Positions 1-8,010 of a stretch of 44,660 nt of DNA are shown here, in pieces (position 1 is the first letter of the stretch; every line of letters begins with the position of its first letter). The notes beneath the pieces are model-generated. The model made no database searches, had not been told where the DNA came from, and saw only the letters and a program-made list of their open reading frames with translations. Position numbers and translations under genes: made by a program. The DNA comes from a virus: the IMG/VR virus record IMGVR_UViG_3300008116_000323, positions 1-44,660 of that record; one strand, written 5' to 3'.

Positions 1-236
1 AGTTTATACACTAAAGATTTAGTTTCTTTAGTATCTACCTCTAGTCGGTTAATCTTATCTGCTACTGAACTTCCACCATTCGGCTTCAATTCTTGAACTG
101 TGCTTGCAGTTGTTTTTAGGTCATCTATTGCATCACGGAAATAGTGATGTACTAGCCACCTAACAATAGCAATAAATCCACCTACAAGAGTAACTACTGA
201 TACGCCTATTGCGCCAATCTGCTGAATGGTTGTCAC
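1..236 (-). CDS. DUF2746-like membrane protein (3' end outside window)
   Basis: An open frame runs off the left edge. The chosen start is GTG at 236, with AGGGA about 8 bases upstream and no in-frame ATG before it. The visible 78 residues start with a single hydrophobic segment (about residues 6-25, IGVSVVTLVGGFIAIVRWL), followed by a charged helical part containing KPNGGSSVADKINRLE. One transmembrane helix followed by an NGGSS...DxxxRLE coiled coil is the layout of DUF2746 proteins, which lie near lysis genes in many actinobacteriophages. It sits just downstream of the holin, so a lysis-associated or second-holin role is plausible but inferred. The family call rests on pattern memory. Confidence 0.6.
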   Translation of the reverse strand, partial: MTTIQQIGAIGVSVVTLVGGFIAIVRWLVHHYFRDAIDDLKTTASTVQELKPNGGSSVADKINRLEVDTKETKSLVYK

Positions 237-309
237 TTTATCTATCCCTATAAAATTAGGTAGGGGTCTAAGTAATAAACCTAAACCCCTACGAGTTTAC
301 GATTAATTA

Positions 310-519
310 CTATGCACCGCGCCCAAAAGCCTCGTCATTGGGATTTGCCCAACGCAATGCCACTGGGAGGAGTGCTGCTACACCTGCTGAAACGATTGCC
401 TTTAGACCATCAGCATTCAGGGCAAAAATATCGCCACCTGTTGCGAGGAAGGTTGCTAAAGCAGCACCTACGAATGAACGACCATAAGATGCCAATGCTT
501 TTTTAGTTTTAGAACTCAC
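310..519 (-). CDS. r1t-type phage holin
   Basis: A 69-residue protein with GTG start at 519 and a clear AGGAGAAC ribosome binding site. It reads like the r1t-type holins of actinobacteriophages: a basic N-terminus (SSKTKKALASYGRSF), a hydrophobic stretch (about 17-30), a polar turn, a second hydrophobic stretch (about 40-56), and the characteristic ending LRWANPNDEAFGRG. Holins of this type assemble in the cytoplasmic membrane and time lysis. The gene is followed by a DUF2746-like membrane protein. No endolysin is adjacent; the only lysozyme-like protein in the window is at 35116-35772, far upstream in the transcription order. Confidence 0.85.
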   Translation of the reverse strand: MSSKTKKALASYGRSFVGAALATFLATGGDIFALNADGLKAIVSAGVAALLPVALRWANPNDEAFGRGA

Positions 520-544
520 TTGGTTCTCCTATTCACGCTTAGTA

Positions 545-571
545 CCTGAAATTTCAGGACACACTTAGTGT
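545..571. repeat. Adjacent palindromes between head genes and holin
   Basis: The 117-base gap between the 637-1050 gene and the holin contains a perfect 14-base palindrome CCTGAAATTTCAGG (545-558). It is immediately followed by the inverted repeat ACACTTAGTGT (561-571). No U-run follows on the minus strand, so a classical terminator is unlikely. An operator, promoter-associated site or mRNA processing hairpin ahead of the lysis genes is the simplest reading, but no factor can be named. Confidence 0.5.
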
Positions 572-636
572 ACTAGTTACTAAGGTGAAAAGACCCTCAA
601 CTTGCGATATTTTTATTTATTAGAAATAAATTGAAG

Positions 637-1050
637 TTATTTGTCTTTGTCTGGAAGCCTGTGACGAATAACTCTACGAGTACGCATTCTTCTGCGCTGT
701 CTAGTAATTGCCCTTAGTTCTTCGCGCCTTGCAGGTAGCCCTGCGTGTAGTGGTGTTGCTGTAACTAAAGTAGCACTACCAGAGTAAACATCTTTAGATT
801 CATCTTTGGGCTTTTTATCCCTATACGCTGGAACAAAATATTGCCCATACTCTTTACGCAATTCATCTATAAGACTTTGTGGCATAGCCCTACCTACAGG
901 CAGATAAAGTAACTTAAAAAAGTATCTTCTTAGTTCATTTTTATCTTCATACATAATCTTAAATTCATCTAAAGTACTCGGCAAATCCCAAGTATTTTTA
1001 GTCCAGTCTGCCAAATTTAACTTGGCATCAATATTATTATTTATTTCCAT
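637..1050 (-). CDS. Hypothetical protein with basic Arg-rich C-terminus
   Basis: A 137-residue protein I do not recognise. The start ATG at 1050 overlaps the end of the ADP-ribosyltransferase gene by ten bases, so the two are probably translationally coupled. The first 80 residues are mixed charged helix with aromatic residues (FKLLYLPVGRAMP). The C-terminus is strongly basic (RREELRAITRQRRRMRTRR), as in nucleic-acid-binding or capsid-lining segments. Its place at the end of the portal/effector cassette suggests a minor virion or head-associated protein; this is inference only. Confidence 0.6.
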   Translation of the reverse strand: MEINNNIDAKLNLADWTKNTWDLPSTLDEFKIMYEDKNELRRYFFKLLYLPVGRAMPQSLIDELRKEYGQYFVPAYRDKKPKDESKDVYSGSATLVTATPLHAGLPARREELRAITRQRRRMRTRRVIRHRLPDKDK

Positions 1051-3392
1051 GCTATTTCTGCCTTTCCTAGACCACCGAGGACAACTATTTCGTTTTCACT
1101 AAGGCATCCCACACCACTAAATGCTGTACTAAATACAAGTTCTGCTGGAACAATTGTTCTTAAAACAATCTTGTATGTGCCATTATCTGCAAAAGACTCT
1201 GCTTGCTCTTGGCTTAATGACCATGAAGAGATTGGCTGCATAGATATTTCACTCTCATATGTATCTAAACTAGTAAATGAATCTCTCAAAATTTCAGACC
1301 TTGCTTCATCATAACCATTATCATATTGCCATGAAAATACAGCATCTTTTTCCATAGTTCCTTTATATTCATCAATCATTTTATCTTCATTATTAGAAAA
1401 CCAACTTTTATATTCTTGACTATCTTCAAGCCATTCATCACTTCCATCATTTTCTGGAGTAATATCTGGGAATAGTTCGCTAAATTTATTTTTACTATAT
1501 TCTTTCATAGAATAAGTTAAATAATTCCTATCAATCCAATCAGCAATATATTCTTGTTTGCGTTCTTTTAATGATACATCAGTAGCATTTTGTGCTTTCT
1601 TAAAATTATCAGATTCTTTTAAGAAATCTGGTATTTCATCTTCACTATCAAAATGCATACCGCGATATACCTCAATATATTTGACATTATTACCTGCCAA
1701 GAATTCTTGTGTTTCAGCATACATAGCACGAATCAATGTTTTTCTGAATGTTGACATTTCTTTAATGTTTTCGTAAATATTAGCACTCATATGATTTGTT
1801 GCTGCTTCATCAAGTTCAAATGCTTCTTTAACATCTAATTGAAAAGCGACAGATTCAGGTTTAGTATCTCCAGAAGTACCAGCCCAAGACCTAATTTGAT
1901 AATTTGTTTCAAGCATGAATATTAAAGATTCTGTGGAATGAGAACTATAGTTATCATACTCTTTCATATTACTTATTAAATCCATTTCGTATAATATTCT
2001 ATATCGCGCTAATGCTTCTCTATCTTTAGTTTTAGGAAACATTTTTTTAGTCCAAGAAGCCCAGTCTTGATTATTTTCTGGCAAATCTAAATTTTCATCA
2101 ATGTTAATAAAAGAGCCATATTCTCCCTCTAATGCTTCTTCAAAAGAGGTTGTCAAATCAATCATGTTTAAGTTTCTTAAAAATTCATATCTAGTTTTTT
2201 GTGAATTTTCATCATTTGCCCATTTTTTATTATATCCAATATTTAATACGGTTGTTTCAGTAAGTTGTTTAATGGTTCTACCAGAGTCATTAACTTTACT
2301 GTCTAAATATAATCTAGTCCATGTTTGTAACTCTGGGTCAGTATCTAAATGGTCTAAAATTCTTTGTGCAACACGATATTGAACATTAGCCTTTAAGTTT
2401 TTAGCATCAGGAGAATTTCCTTCCCAATCGTATTTATCAACAGTTAATGCGTTATATAATTCCTGTACAGTTTCTTGACCCTGTGGAATACCTAACTTAT
2501 CAACATCTTTCCAATTACTTTGATAATCTGGCAATTCACTATATACAGGTGTGTCTGGCAATTGTTCAGTATCTTTTTCCATTACAGGGAAGCGAGTACT
2601 GCTACCAGCAAAATATTTATCTAGATTAACAATTGGAATTGGTTTTCCAGTTGCTGTTACAACTTCATCACCCAGACCATCCGTAGCATAACTAACTTTA
2701 ATTACTGGTCTTTTACGAGGCTTTGGTTTTTCAGGCATTCCTGGTAATTCCATTTGTAAATCTGGAAGTACATCATCTTTAATAACTGTTCCGATAGGTT
2801 GACCAAATCTACGGCGACCTTCAGGAGTCTTTACACGCCTTGTAGCCTTATATGCCTGCGCTAATAAATGTTTTGGAGGATTTGATTCATCTAATACATG
2901 GAATGCAGCAGTCTTTACATCAGTATTTAATACACCAGCCAATTGCTGTAAGTTTTCAATTTCATCACCGTTAGGTAGCCAGACTGGTAATTCTTTTTTA
3001 CCGTCTTCACGATTCCAGCGATTAACGAGCATTGTTGCCCATGTACGACCAGCATCACCACCCCAAAGTAGCCATGCAATCTTTCCGTTACTTGGTCTTT
3101 CTTGGTTATCCCAATCTTTACCTTGCTTATCAACCTCATGACGGTCAAAGTAAGCCTTCATGCGCCGAACAGTGGATTCAGATAAATTCTTTCCATTAGA
3201 AATATCTCTAGCGCGTGCAACACCAACCATAGTTCCACCGCGATTAAATTTACGGCGTAGTTCTAGTCCACGCTTCGCTGCTGCTTGCGCTCCTTTAGGT
3301 GGCACACCACCACGCGCTTGTTTACGCTCCAACATAACGAGCGTTTTAAGTAGCGTGTGTAGATACTGGGAATCAACTTGTACTGGCTTCAT
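1041..3392 (-). CDS. Phage structural-type protein with C-terminal R-S-E ADP-ribosyltransferase domain
   Basis: A 783-residue multi-domain protein. Residues about 40-125 carry a module also seen in phage head proteins (ARDISNGKNLSESTVRRMKAY, then HEVDKQGK and IAWLLWGGDAGRTWA). A linker near 185-215 contains RRVKTPEG and QPIGTVI, shared with the neighbouring metallopeptidase. The C-terminus has the ADP-ribosyltransferase signature in order: VYRG with Arg577, the strand SSWS at 722-725, and the ENE turn with Glu766/Glu768 in LSENEIVVLGG. Catalytic E-x-E implies Arg-type or similar mono-ADP-ribosylation using NAD+. The start overlaps the preceding stop (TAATG) with GGTGG upstream. By analogy with T4 Alt it could be packaged and injected; that is inference. 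Confidence 0.8.
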   Translation of the reverse strand: MKPVQVDSQYLHTLLKTLVMLERKQARGGVPPKGAQAAAKRGLELRRKFNRGGTMVGVARARDISNGKNLSESTVRRMKAYFDRHEVDKQGKDWDNQERPSNGKIAWLLWGGDAGRTWATMLVNRWNREDGKKELPVWLPNGDEIENLQQLAGVLNTDVKTAAFHVLDESNPPKHLLAQAYKATRRVKTPEGRRRFGQPIGTVIKDDVLPDLQMELPGMPEKPKPRKRPVIKVSYATDGLGDEVVTATGKPIPIVNLDKYFAGSSTRFPVMEKDTEQLPDTPVYSELPDYQSNWKDVDKLGIPQGQETVQELYNALTVDKYDWEGNSPDAKNLKANVQYRVAQRILDHLDTDPELQTWTRLYLDSKVNDSGRTIKQLTETTVLNIGYNKKWANDENSQKTRYEFLRNLNMIDLTTSFEEALEGEYGSFINIDENLDLPENNQDWASWTKKMFPKTKDREALARYRILYEMDLISNMKEYDNYSSHSTESLIFMLETNYQIRSWAGTSGDTKPESVAFQLDVKEAFELDEAATNHMSANIYENIKEMSTFRKTLIRAMYAETQEFLAGNNVKYIEVYRGMHFDSEDEIPDFLKESDNFKKAQNATDVSLKERKQEYIADWIDRNYLTYSMKEYSKNKFSELFPDITPENDGSDEWLEDSQEYKSWFSNNEDKMIDEYKGTMEKDAVFSWQYDNGYDEARSEILRDSFTSLDTYESEISMQPISSWSLSQEQAESFADNGTYKIVLRTIVPAELVFSTAFSGVGCLSENEIVVLGGLGKAEIAWK

Positions 3393-3607
3393 TAGTCCAC
3401 CAAAGGAAACTCTATCGGGCTTGGGAAGTCATCAATGATTATATTAAATTCTTTTCGTGCTTCTTTAATGCTTTCTAAAACATCACCAGGAACATCTAAC
3501 ATACTCTTAAATCCTTGATTTTCCAAAGGAATGTTAATTGCATAGCCATGTGTTAAGTCAACAATGATTTGTTCAGGGATATCAAATTTCTTACTTGGAC
3601 TAGTCAT
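3392..3607 (-). CDS. Small hypothetical protein between two effector-like genes
   Basis: A 71-residue acidic protein, overlapping the ADP-ribosyltransferase start at its 3' end and starting immediately after the stop of the metallopeptidase gene. No domain recognised. Visible text includes DIPEQIIVDLTHGYAINIP and a helical VPGDVLESIKEARKEF followed by an acidic, proline-containing tail. Its position between two toxin-like enzymes would fit an inhibitor, chaperone or adaptor, but a small structural protein is equally possible. Confidence 0.6.
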   Translation of the reverse strand: MTSPSKKFDIPEQIIVDLTHGYAINIPLENQGFKSMLDVPGDVLESIKEARKEFNIIIDDFPSPIEFPLVD

Positions 3608-5440
3608 TTACTCTTCCTCATATTCTTTTTCTAGGAAATCATCTAGGGCATCTGCGAGCATATTACCCACTTCTGTGGCTAATGGTCTAGGGGAAGGACT
3701 GTACATATATTCAGCCCATGATTCTGCTAGGAACTCATGAAGGCTATCTGTTCCATAGGTGGATAGCAACTTAGATACATAAGATTTATCAAGTGTTACA
3801 TATCTTGGGTTATCTGGGATATCAGAGTCCTTATTCTCAACTAGGATTCCGTACTTTCTAAATATCGTCAGCATATTTTCTACGAAAGCCTTTTTACGGT
3901 CTTCCTTATTGCTCTTTCTTCCATTCAAATCACCCATAGCAATACGCGCTACAGTGTGACCAGTTTCGTGTAACAAGATGCCGAAGAAGAGGCTTTCCCA
4001 TTTTTCTAGGTTCTTATCAATTGCTACCTGTGTGTTATTTACAGACCACCATTTTGGGTCTTGAATATACAAGCGTTCTAGTTTCCAAGGTTCAAAGTCA
4101 TCTCCAAATACAGCCTTGTCTAATCCAACGCCAGCATAATCCCATTCAATATTGTCATCAACATAAGGTAGATAACGCTTTTGATATTGCGCCCCTAACT
4201 TAAAGAATGGTTCTCCAGCGTGAACATTGTAGGCAAGTGCATTACCTTTTGGAACTGAATCTAATGCGTAAATTGGCTGATAGGCACTAAATCCAGGAAA
4301 TAAATCTTCCATTGCTCTGGCAACTACATTGATACTTTCTTGTGCTTCGTAATGAACTTCAAATCTAGAAGTAGGAGAAGATTTTTTAATATCAATTCCC
4401 AAGTCCATTTTTTCTTTTTCAATAGCCATCCAGCGTTGTTCAATGTCAGTTTCATCAATCTGGTCTTCGTCTTCATTAACCCATTCAATACCATAAACTC
4501 CTTGGAATACATCAAAGAAGTTTTCGTGTGAAGGTTTAGCACCTGCATATTCTGCATATGCTTTTTCAATATATGGTCGCTTTAGTTCGCGTTCCATTTC
4601 AAGATAAATTGTTTCTTTATTGCGTGCGAATATGTCTTTAATTACTTCAGTCTTATTGTCTTTATTGATTTCGCTCATCTTCCATCTATCACCACCGCCA
4701 GTGACAATAATGGTGCGCTTGTTTTTAGGGTCTTTTGCAGTGTATGTATGAACTACACTTCCAGAACTCTTATCGCGTGAATGTTTAATCTTAAAGAATG
4801 GAATATCAAATTCAGGTGGTGCAATCTTTTTACTTTTACGCGTATTGGTCTTTGGCTTTCCAGTAGGCTTCTTTGCAGTAGGAATAGCAGCCATCTCACG
4901 AACATCAGGTACATAATCAGGGCGAATTACCGAACCAATAGGTTGGTCATATTTATCTACACCTTCAGGTGTACGAACTCTCCGTACTTTTTCTTCTGGT
5001 TTATTTTTATCTGTAATTGGTCCGCCAGAAATCCACGCACTACAAGTACGAGCAGATGCACACTTAAAATCAAATGCTTCGCAATATCCTAAATCGCCTG
5101 CTTTGATAGTATCCCAAGCGTTTTCTTTTGTATCACCTTCTGCTAATCCATCCTCAATGCATTTTTTCATTTTGCTTGTTTGGATAAATGCAGCACAATT
5201 ACCACAACGCTGTTTCTTAGCATCACTAGTAGATACATCCCAAATATCAGCAAGTTTCTTCCAATACTTTTCGTTTGGCTCTTCTGGATTTAGAGGACCA
5301 TATTCAGCAACATCAATAGCCTTTTGACGATTCTTCAAATTAACAGAAATATCCCTAGTAGCAATTGGGCATGAGTTTTTAGCCTTACCTTCTAAGGAAG
5401 CAATAAGTGCGCCAAGGACTTCAGTAATGCGGTCAGTCAT
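3608..5440 (-). CDS. Cysteine-rich phage protein with C-terminal zincin metallopeptidase domain
   Basis: A 610-residue protein. The N-terminal part has a cysteine cluster (CGNCAAF, KKC, GYCEAFDFKC, RTCSAW; about residues 77-130) typical of phage metal-binding modules. A linker (RRVRTPEG...QPIGSVIRPD) matches the one in the adjacent ADP-ribosyltransferase. The C-terminal half carries HETGH at 491-495, a zinc-binding HExxH motif. It is followed about 75 residues later by HEFLAESWAEY (Glu569, Glu573), which supplies the glutamate ligand expected of a gluzincin, as in lethal-factor-like peptidases. The start ATG at 5440 overlaps the portal gene end. Maturation protease, host-directed effector or self-processing enzyme are all possible; substrate unknown. 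Confidence 0.75.
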   Translation of the reverse strand: MTDRITEVLGALIASLEGKAKNSCPIATRDISVNLKNRQKAIDVAEYGPLNPEEPNEKYWKKLADIWDVSTSDAKKQRCGNCAAFIQTSKMKKCIEDGLAEGDTKENAWDTIKAGDLGYCEAFDFKCASARTCSAWISGGPITDKNKPEEKVRRVRTPEGVDKYDQPIGSVIRPDYVPDVREMAAIPTAKKPTGKPKTNTRKSKKIAPPEFDIPFFKIKHSRDKSSGSVVHTYTAKDPKNKRTIIVTGGGDRWKMSEINKDNKTEVIKDIFARNKETIYLEMERELKRPYIEKAYAEYAGAKPSHENFFDVFQGVYGIEWVNEDEDQIDETDIEQRWMAIEKEKMDLGIDIKKSSPTSRFEVHYEAQESINVVARAMEDLFPGFSAYQPIYALDSVPKGNALAYNVHAGEPFFKLGAQYQKRYLPYVDDNIEWDYAGVGLDKAVFGDDFEPWKLERLYIQDPKWWSVNNTQVAIDKNLEKWESLFFGILLHETGHTVARIAMGDLNGRKSNKEDRKKAFVENMLTIFRKYGILVENKDSDIPDNPRYVTLDKSYVSKLLSTYGTDSLHEFLAESWAEYMYSPSPRPLATEVGNMLADALDDFLEKEYEEE

Positions 5441-7784
5441 GGACTAATTCCTTTTTGCGAGTTGAGGCTTTTGGTCGCTTAACAATATCCCATTCAATCC
5501 AGCAACGGCAGTTTGCAGTTTCCTCAATAGGTGCTGTTGGGTCACCTGGATACATCAAATATGAGTTGCCAAGACGGAACTTTTTGCCACCTTCTCGCAC
5601 CTGTCCAGATGCCTTCCAGTGTGATGGGCGAGTACGCTCATCCTTAATAGTTATCCACTTACGCTTTACGAACCGACCACATTGGTTTAGAACTGAGTTA
5701 CGCGCACCTTCAACTACCGCAGTAGTTACTGCTGTAGATAGACCACGCTTCCAAGATGAACGGCTACCAATACGCTTACGAACCTCACGCTTAATTTCTT
5801 CAAGTGATGCACCATCAGCATCAAGTGCTGTAATAATTTCAATAACTTTTTCTGATTGGCGTACAGCAGACTCACGAATCATATCTTTAGCAACTGATAT
5901 TGGATATCCGATAACTGATTCTTCAGCAAGTTCCCCACCACCAGTAATTCTATCTAATGCAGAGCGACCAGAAGCATTACCTTCGCCAGCAGATAGCATT
6001 GCATCAACAACACCAGACTTTTGTAATTCGCGTGCTACGCGTTGTGCATGGCGTTTAGCAATTGGTTTTAGAACATCATCAAGGTCATTGAGTAATTCAT
6101 CTGCCCATTTATTGATATCAACTATGTATGAACCGCGTAATGCTTTAGTTCCAGAACCTTCACCTTCCCAGTGACGAGTTCCTTGTCTTGTCTTTGCACT
6201 ACCAATTCTTTCAAGCACTGCGCGTTCTTGACGGCGTGACCAAGCAGAAATAATTGCTGCTATCTCGGCTTCAGTGCTAGTTCTGTCGCCTTCGTATGGG
6301 TGTGACTTTGCCTTCACTTCCATTGGCGACTCCGACTTGGTTTCTGTCAGAGTCGCTTGTACTAAAGGGTCTTCAGGCATCACCGACTTTCCTGCAATTG
6401 CCAACGCTCTTGCAGCCTGAATATTAGCGATTTCTCTTTGTGCTTCTGAAATTCCTTGTATTGCACCAGCGCGTGCAGATTCTGCATTACCTGGAATTGG
6501 TGCTCCCATTCCAACTTGCTGCAATGCTTGTGCTTCGTTAGTAGTATTTGGGTCAAGACCAACAGGAATTTTTCCAGTAGGTAGCCAGAGTACTTTTGTA
6601 CCTGCAACATTAAATTCTTCACGACCAACCATTTTTAGATATTGGTCAATAGTTAGCAAACCTGCGTTATATTCAGAGAGTGCTTTGTCATGTCTTTCGC
6701 GTGAACGGCGTTGTAAAACATCAATCTTGCTGTAATCATGCGCTACAAAATAGTTATCATTAAGACCACCAACAGTTAAATTATCAAATCCTGCTGCAAG
6801 AGCATCCATAAATGGAAGCATTGTAGTAGTCCAGAAAATTTCAAATTCAGCATCAGCGTTGTCAAATGTACGACCTGCTGCGTTACCTAGAACAGACTCA
6901 GGTACACCGAAAGCAAGAAGGATATCTGCCTTAGAACCTGCAATTGCTTCAAGATACATAGCATCTCTTGGGCTTGTGCTCATATCTTGTACATCAATAC
7001 CGTCAGATTCAATTACTGTAGTAGAACCAGCAGAAAGTGGTCCGCCAGAAAATCTACGGCGAATCTCTTCTGCATCTTCACGACTTAATTGCCCACGAAC
7101 ACCAACAAGCATTCCTGGTCTTCCATCATTACTGAGGAAGTTACGATTAAATAAACGCGCTAAGAAATCTGTATCAGCAGCAAGACCAGCAGCAACTAAT
7201 GGAGTTGTTTGTGCATATGGGTCTGTTGGATGTGGCTTAACGCGAATCCAAATAACTTTTTCTGGTGGAAGAATAACTTCGCCTTGTGTTGCACTTTTAA
7301 CTGAATATCCTGAAACATATTTTTCAGCATCAGCAATTGGCTTAACTGCTGTTGGAGGCAATAAATGCAATTCAGCAGGGCGACCATCACGACTAGATAC
7401 AATTTCAATAAATGCACCTACACGCGACATTAATAATTGTGTTGCAAGGCGATAACGGAATTGCTGAGATGTTTCATATTTATTTGGTCTGCGATTAAGT
7501 AGTTTATGTATTGCAGGGTCTGGAATAATACTTCCATCCACATCATCAAACTCACGAACTACCATTGGTACTGAAGATGCGTTAGATGCAATAGCATCAA
7601 TGCAACGATATACCCAGATTACTCTTTCATATCCTTGGCTAATTGCTTGTTCAATATCCCAAGCACCATAACCATTATGTACTAGGTTATATCCACCGCC
7701 ATTAATACGATTTGCAACAGCACGAGGAGTTGCGTTAACTGAGGATAGCCCTTTAGTAAACAAACCTTCTAAGAATTTAGGCAC
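5433..7784 (-). CDS. Portal protein fused to MuF-like head morphogenesis domain
   Basis: A 783-residue fusion. Residues 1 to about 420 are an HK97-type portal: VIWVYRCIDAIASNASSVP, the LLNRRPN segment, LLPPTAVKP, and GIDVQDMSTSPRDAMYLEA followed by FGVPESVLGN. The C-terminal roughly 220 residues match the Phage_Mu_F (SPP1 gp7-like) domain: TTAVVEGARNSVLNQCG, WITIKDERTRPSH, SYLMYPGDP and the closing NCRCWIEWD. The portal forms the DNA-packaging vertex; MuF proteins act in head assembly and can be ejected with DNA. The start is GTG with GAGGAG six bases upstream. MuF domains are known carriers of polymorphic toxins in phages, and here two enzyme-tailed genes follow directly. Confidence 0.92.
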   Translation of the reverse strand: MPKFLEGLFTKGLSSVNATPRAVANRINGGGYNLVHNGYGAWDIEQAISQGYERVIWVYRCIDAIASNASSVPMVVREFDDVDGSIIPDPAIHKLLNRRPNKYETSQQFRYRLATQLLMSRVGAFIEIVSSRDGRPAELHLLPPTAVKPIADAEKYVSGYSVKSATQGEVILPPEKVIWIRVKPHPTDPYAQTTPLVAAGLAADTDFLARLFNRNFLSNDGRPGMLVGVRGQLSREDAEEIRRRFSGGPLSAGSTTVIESDGIDVQDMSTSPRDAMYLEAIAGSKADILLAFGVPESVLGNAAGRTFDNADAEFEIFWTTTMLPFMDALAAGFDNLTVGGLNDNYFVAHDYSKIDVLQRRSRERHDKALSEYNAGLLTIDQYLKMVGREEFNVAGTKVLWLPTGKIPVGLDPNTTNEAQALQQVGMGAPIPGNAESARAGAIQGISEAQREIANIQAARALAIAGKSVMPEDPLVQATLTETKSESPMEVKAKSHPYEGDRTSTEAEIAAIISAWSRRQERAVLERIGSAKTRQGTRHWEGEGSGTKALRGSYIVDINKWADELLNDLDDVLKPIAKRHAQRVARELQKSGVVDAMLSAGEGNASGRSALDRITGGGELAEESVIGYPISVAKDMIRESAVRQSEKVIEIITALDADGASLEEIKREVRKRIGSRSSWKRGLSTAVTTAVVEGARNSVLNQCGRFVKRKWITIKDERTRPSHWKASGQVREGGKKFRLGNSYLMYPGDPTAPIEETANCRCWIEWDIVKRPKASTRKKELVHD

Positions 7785-7794
7785 AGCACGCTCC

Positions 7795-7995
7795 TCATGT
7801 AGTTAGACCCAATAAAACACCTAGTACTAACAATATTAATCCAAAGACGATTAATCCTGCTGGTACTGACCAGAGCAAACTTACTCCTACAGTGACAAGT
7901 ATCGCGCCTATCATCAATAAAAGCACGGCGACAAGCGCAGGTGTACTAGAAATTGCGAACAAAGCCGAATTTTTATTTTTACTATCCGTAGCCAT
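7795..7995 (-). CDS. Small two-helix membrane protein
   Basis: A 66-residue protein beginning MATDSKNKNS. ATG at 7995 is preferred over an upstream in-frame start because GAGG lies five bases before it. After a short polar N-terminus, two hydrophobic segments (about residues 16-36 and 41-64) fill nearly the whole protein. It lies between large terminase and portal, 10 bases before the portal gene. Small holin-like or envelope-modifying proteins have this shape; no family was recognised. Confidence 0.65.
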   Translation of the reverse strand: MATDSKNKNSALFAISSTPALVAVLLLMIGAILVTVGVSLLWSVPAGLIVFGLILLVLGVLLGLTT

Positions 7996-8010
7996 TAATC
8001 CTCTTTTCAA

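Noticed and set aside
5455-6174. 239-codon plus-strand frame
   Set aside because: It lies wholly antisense to the MuF domain of the portal fusion; Ser/Arg-rich shadow with no RBS.
6859-7455. 198-codon plus-strand frame
   Set aside because: Antisense shadow of the portal domain with no recognisable motif.
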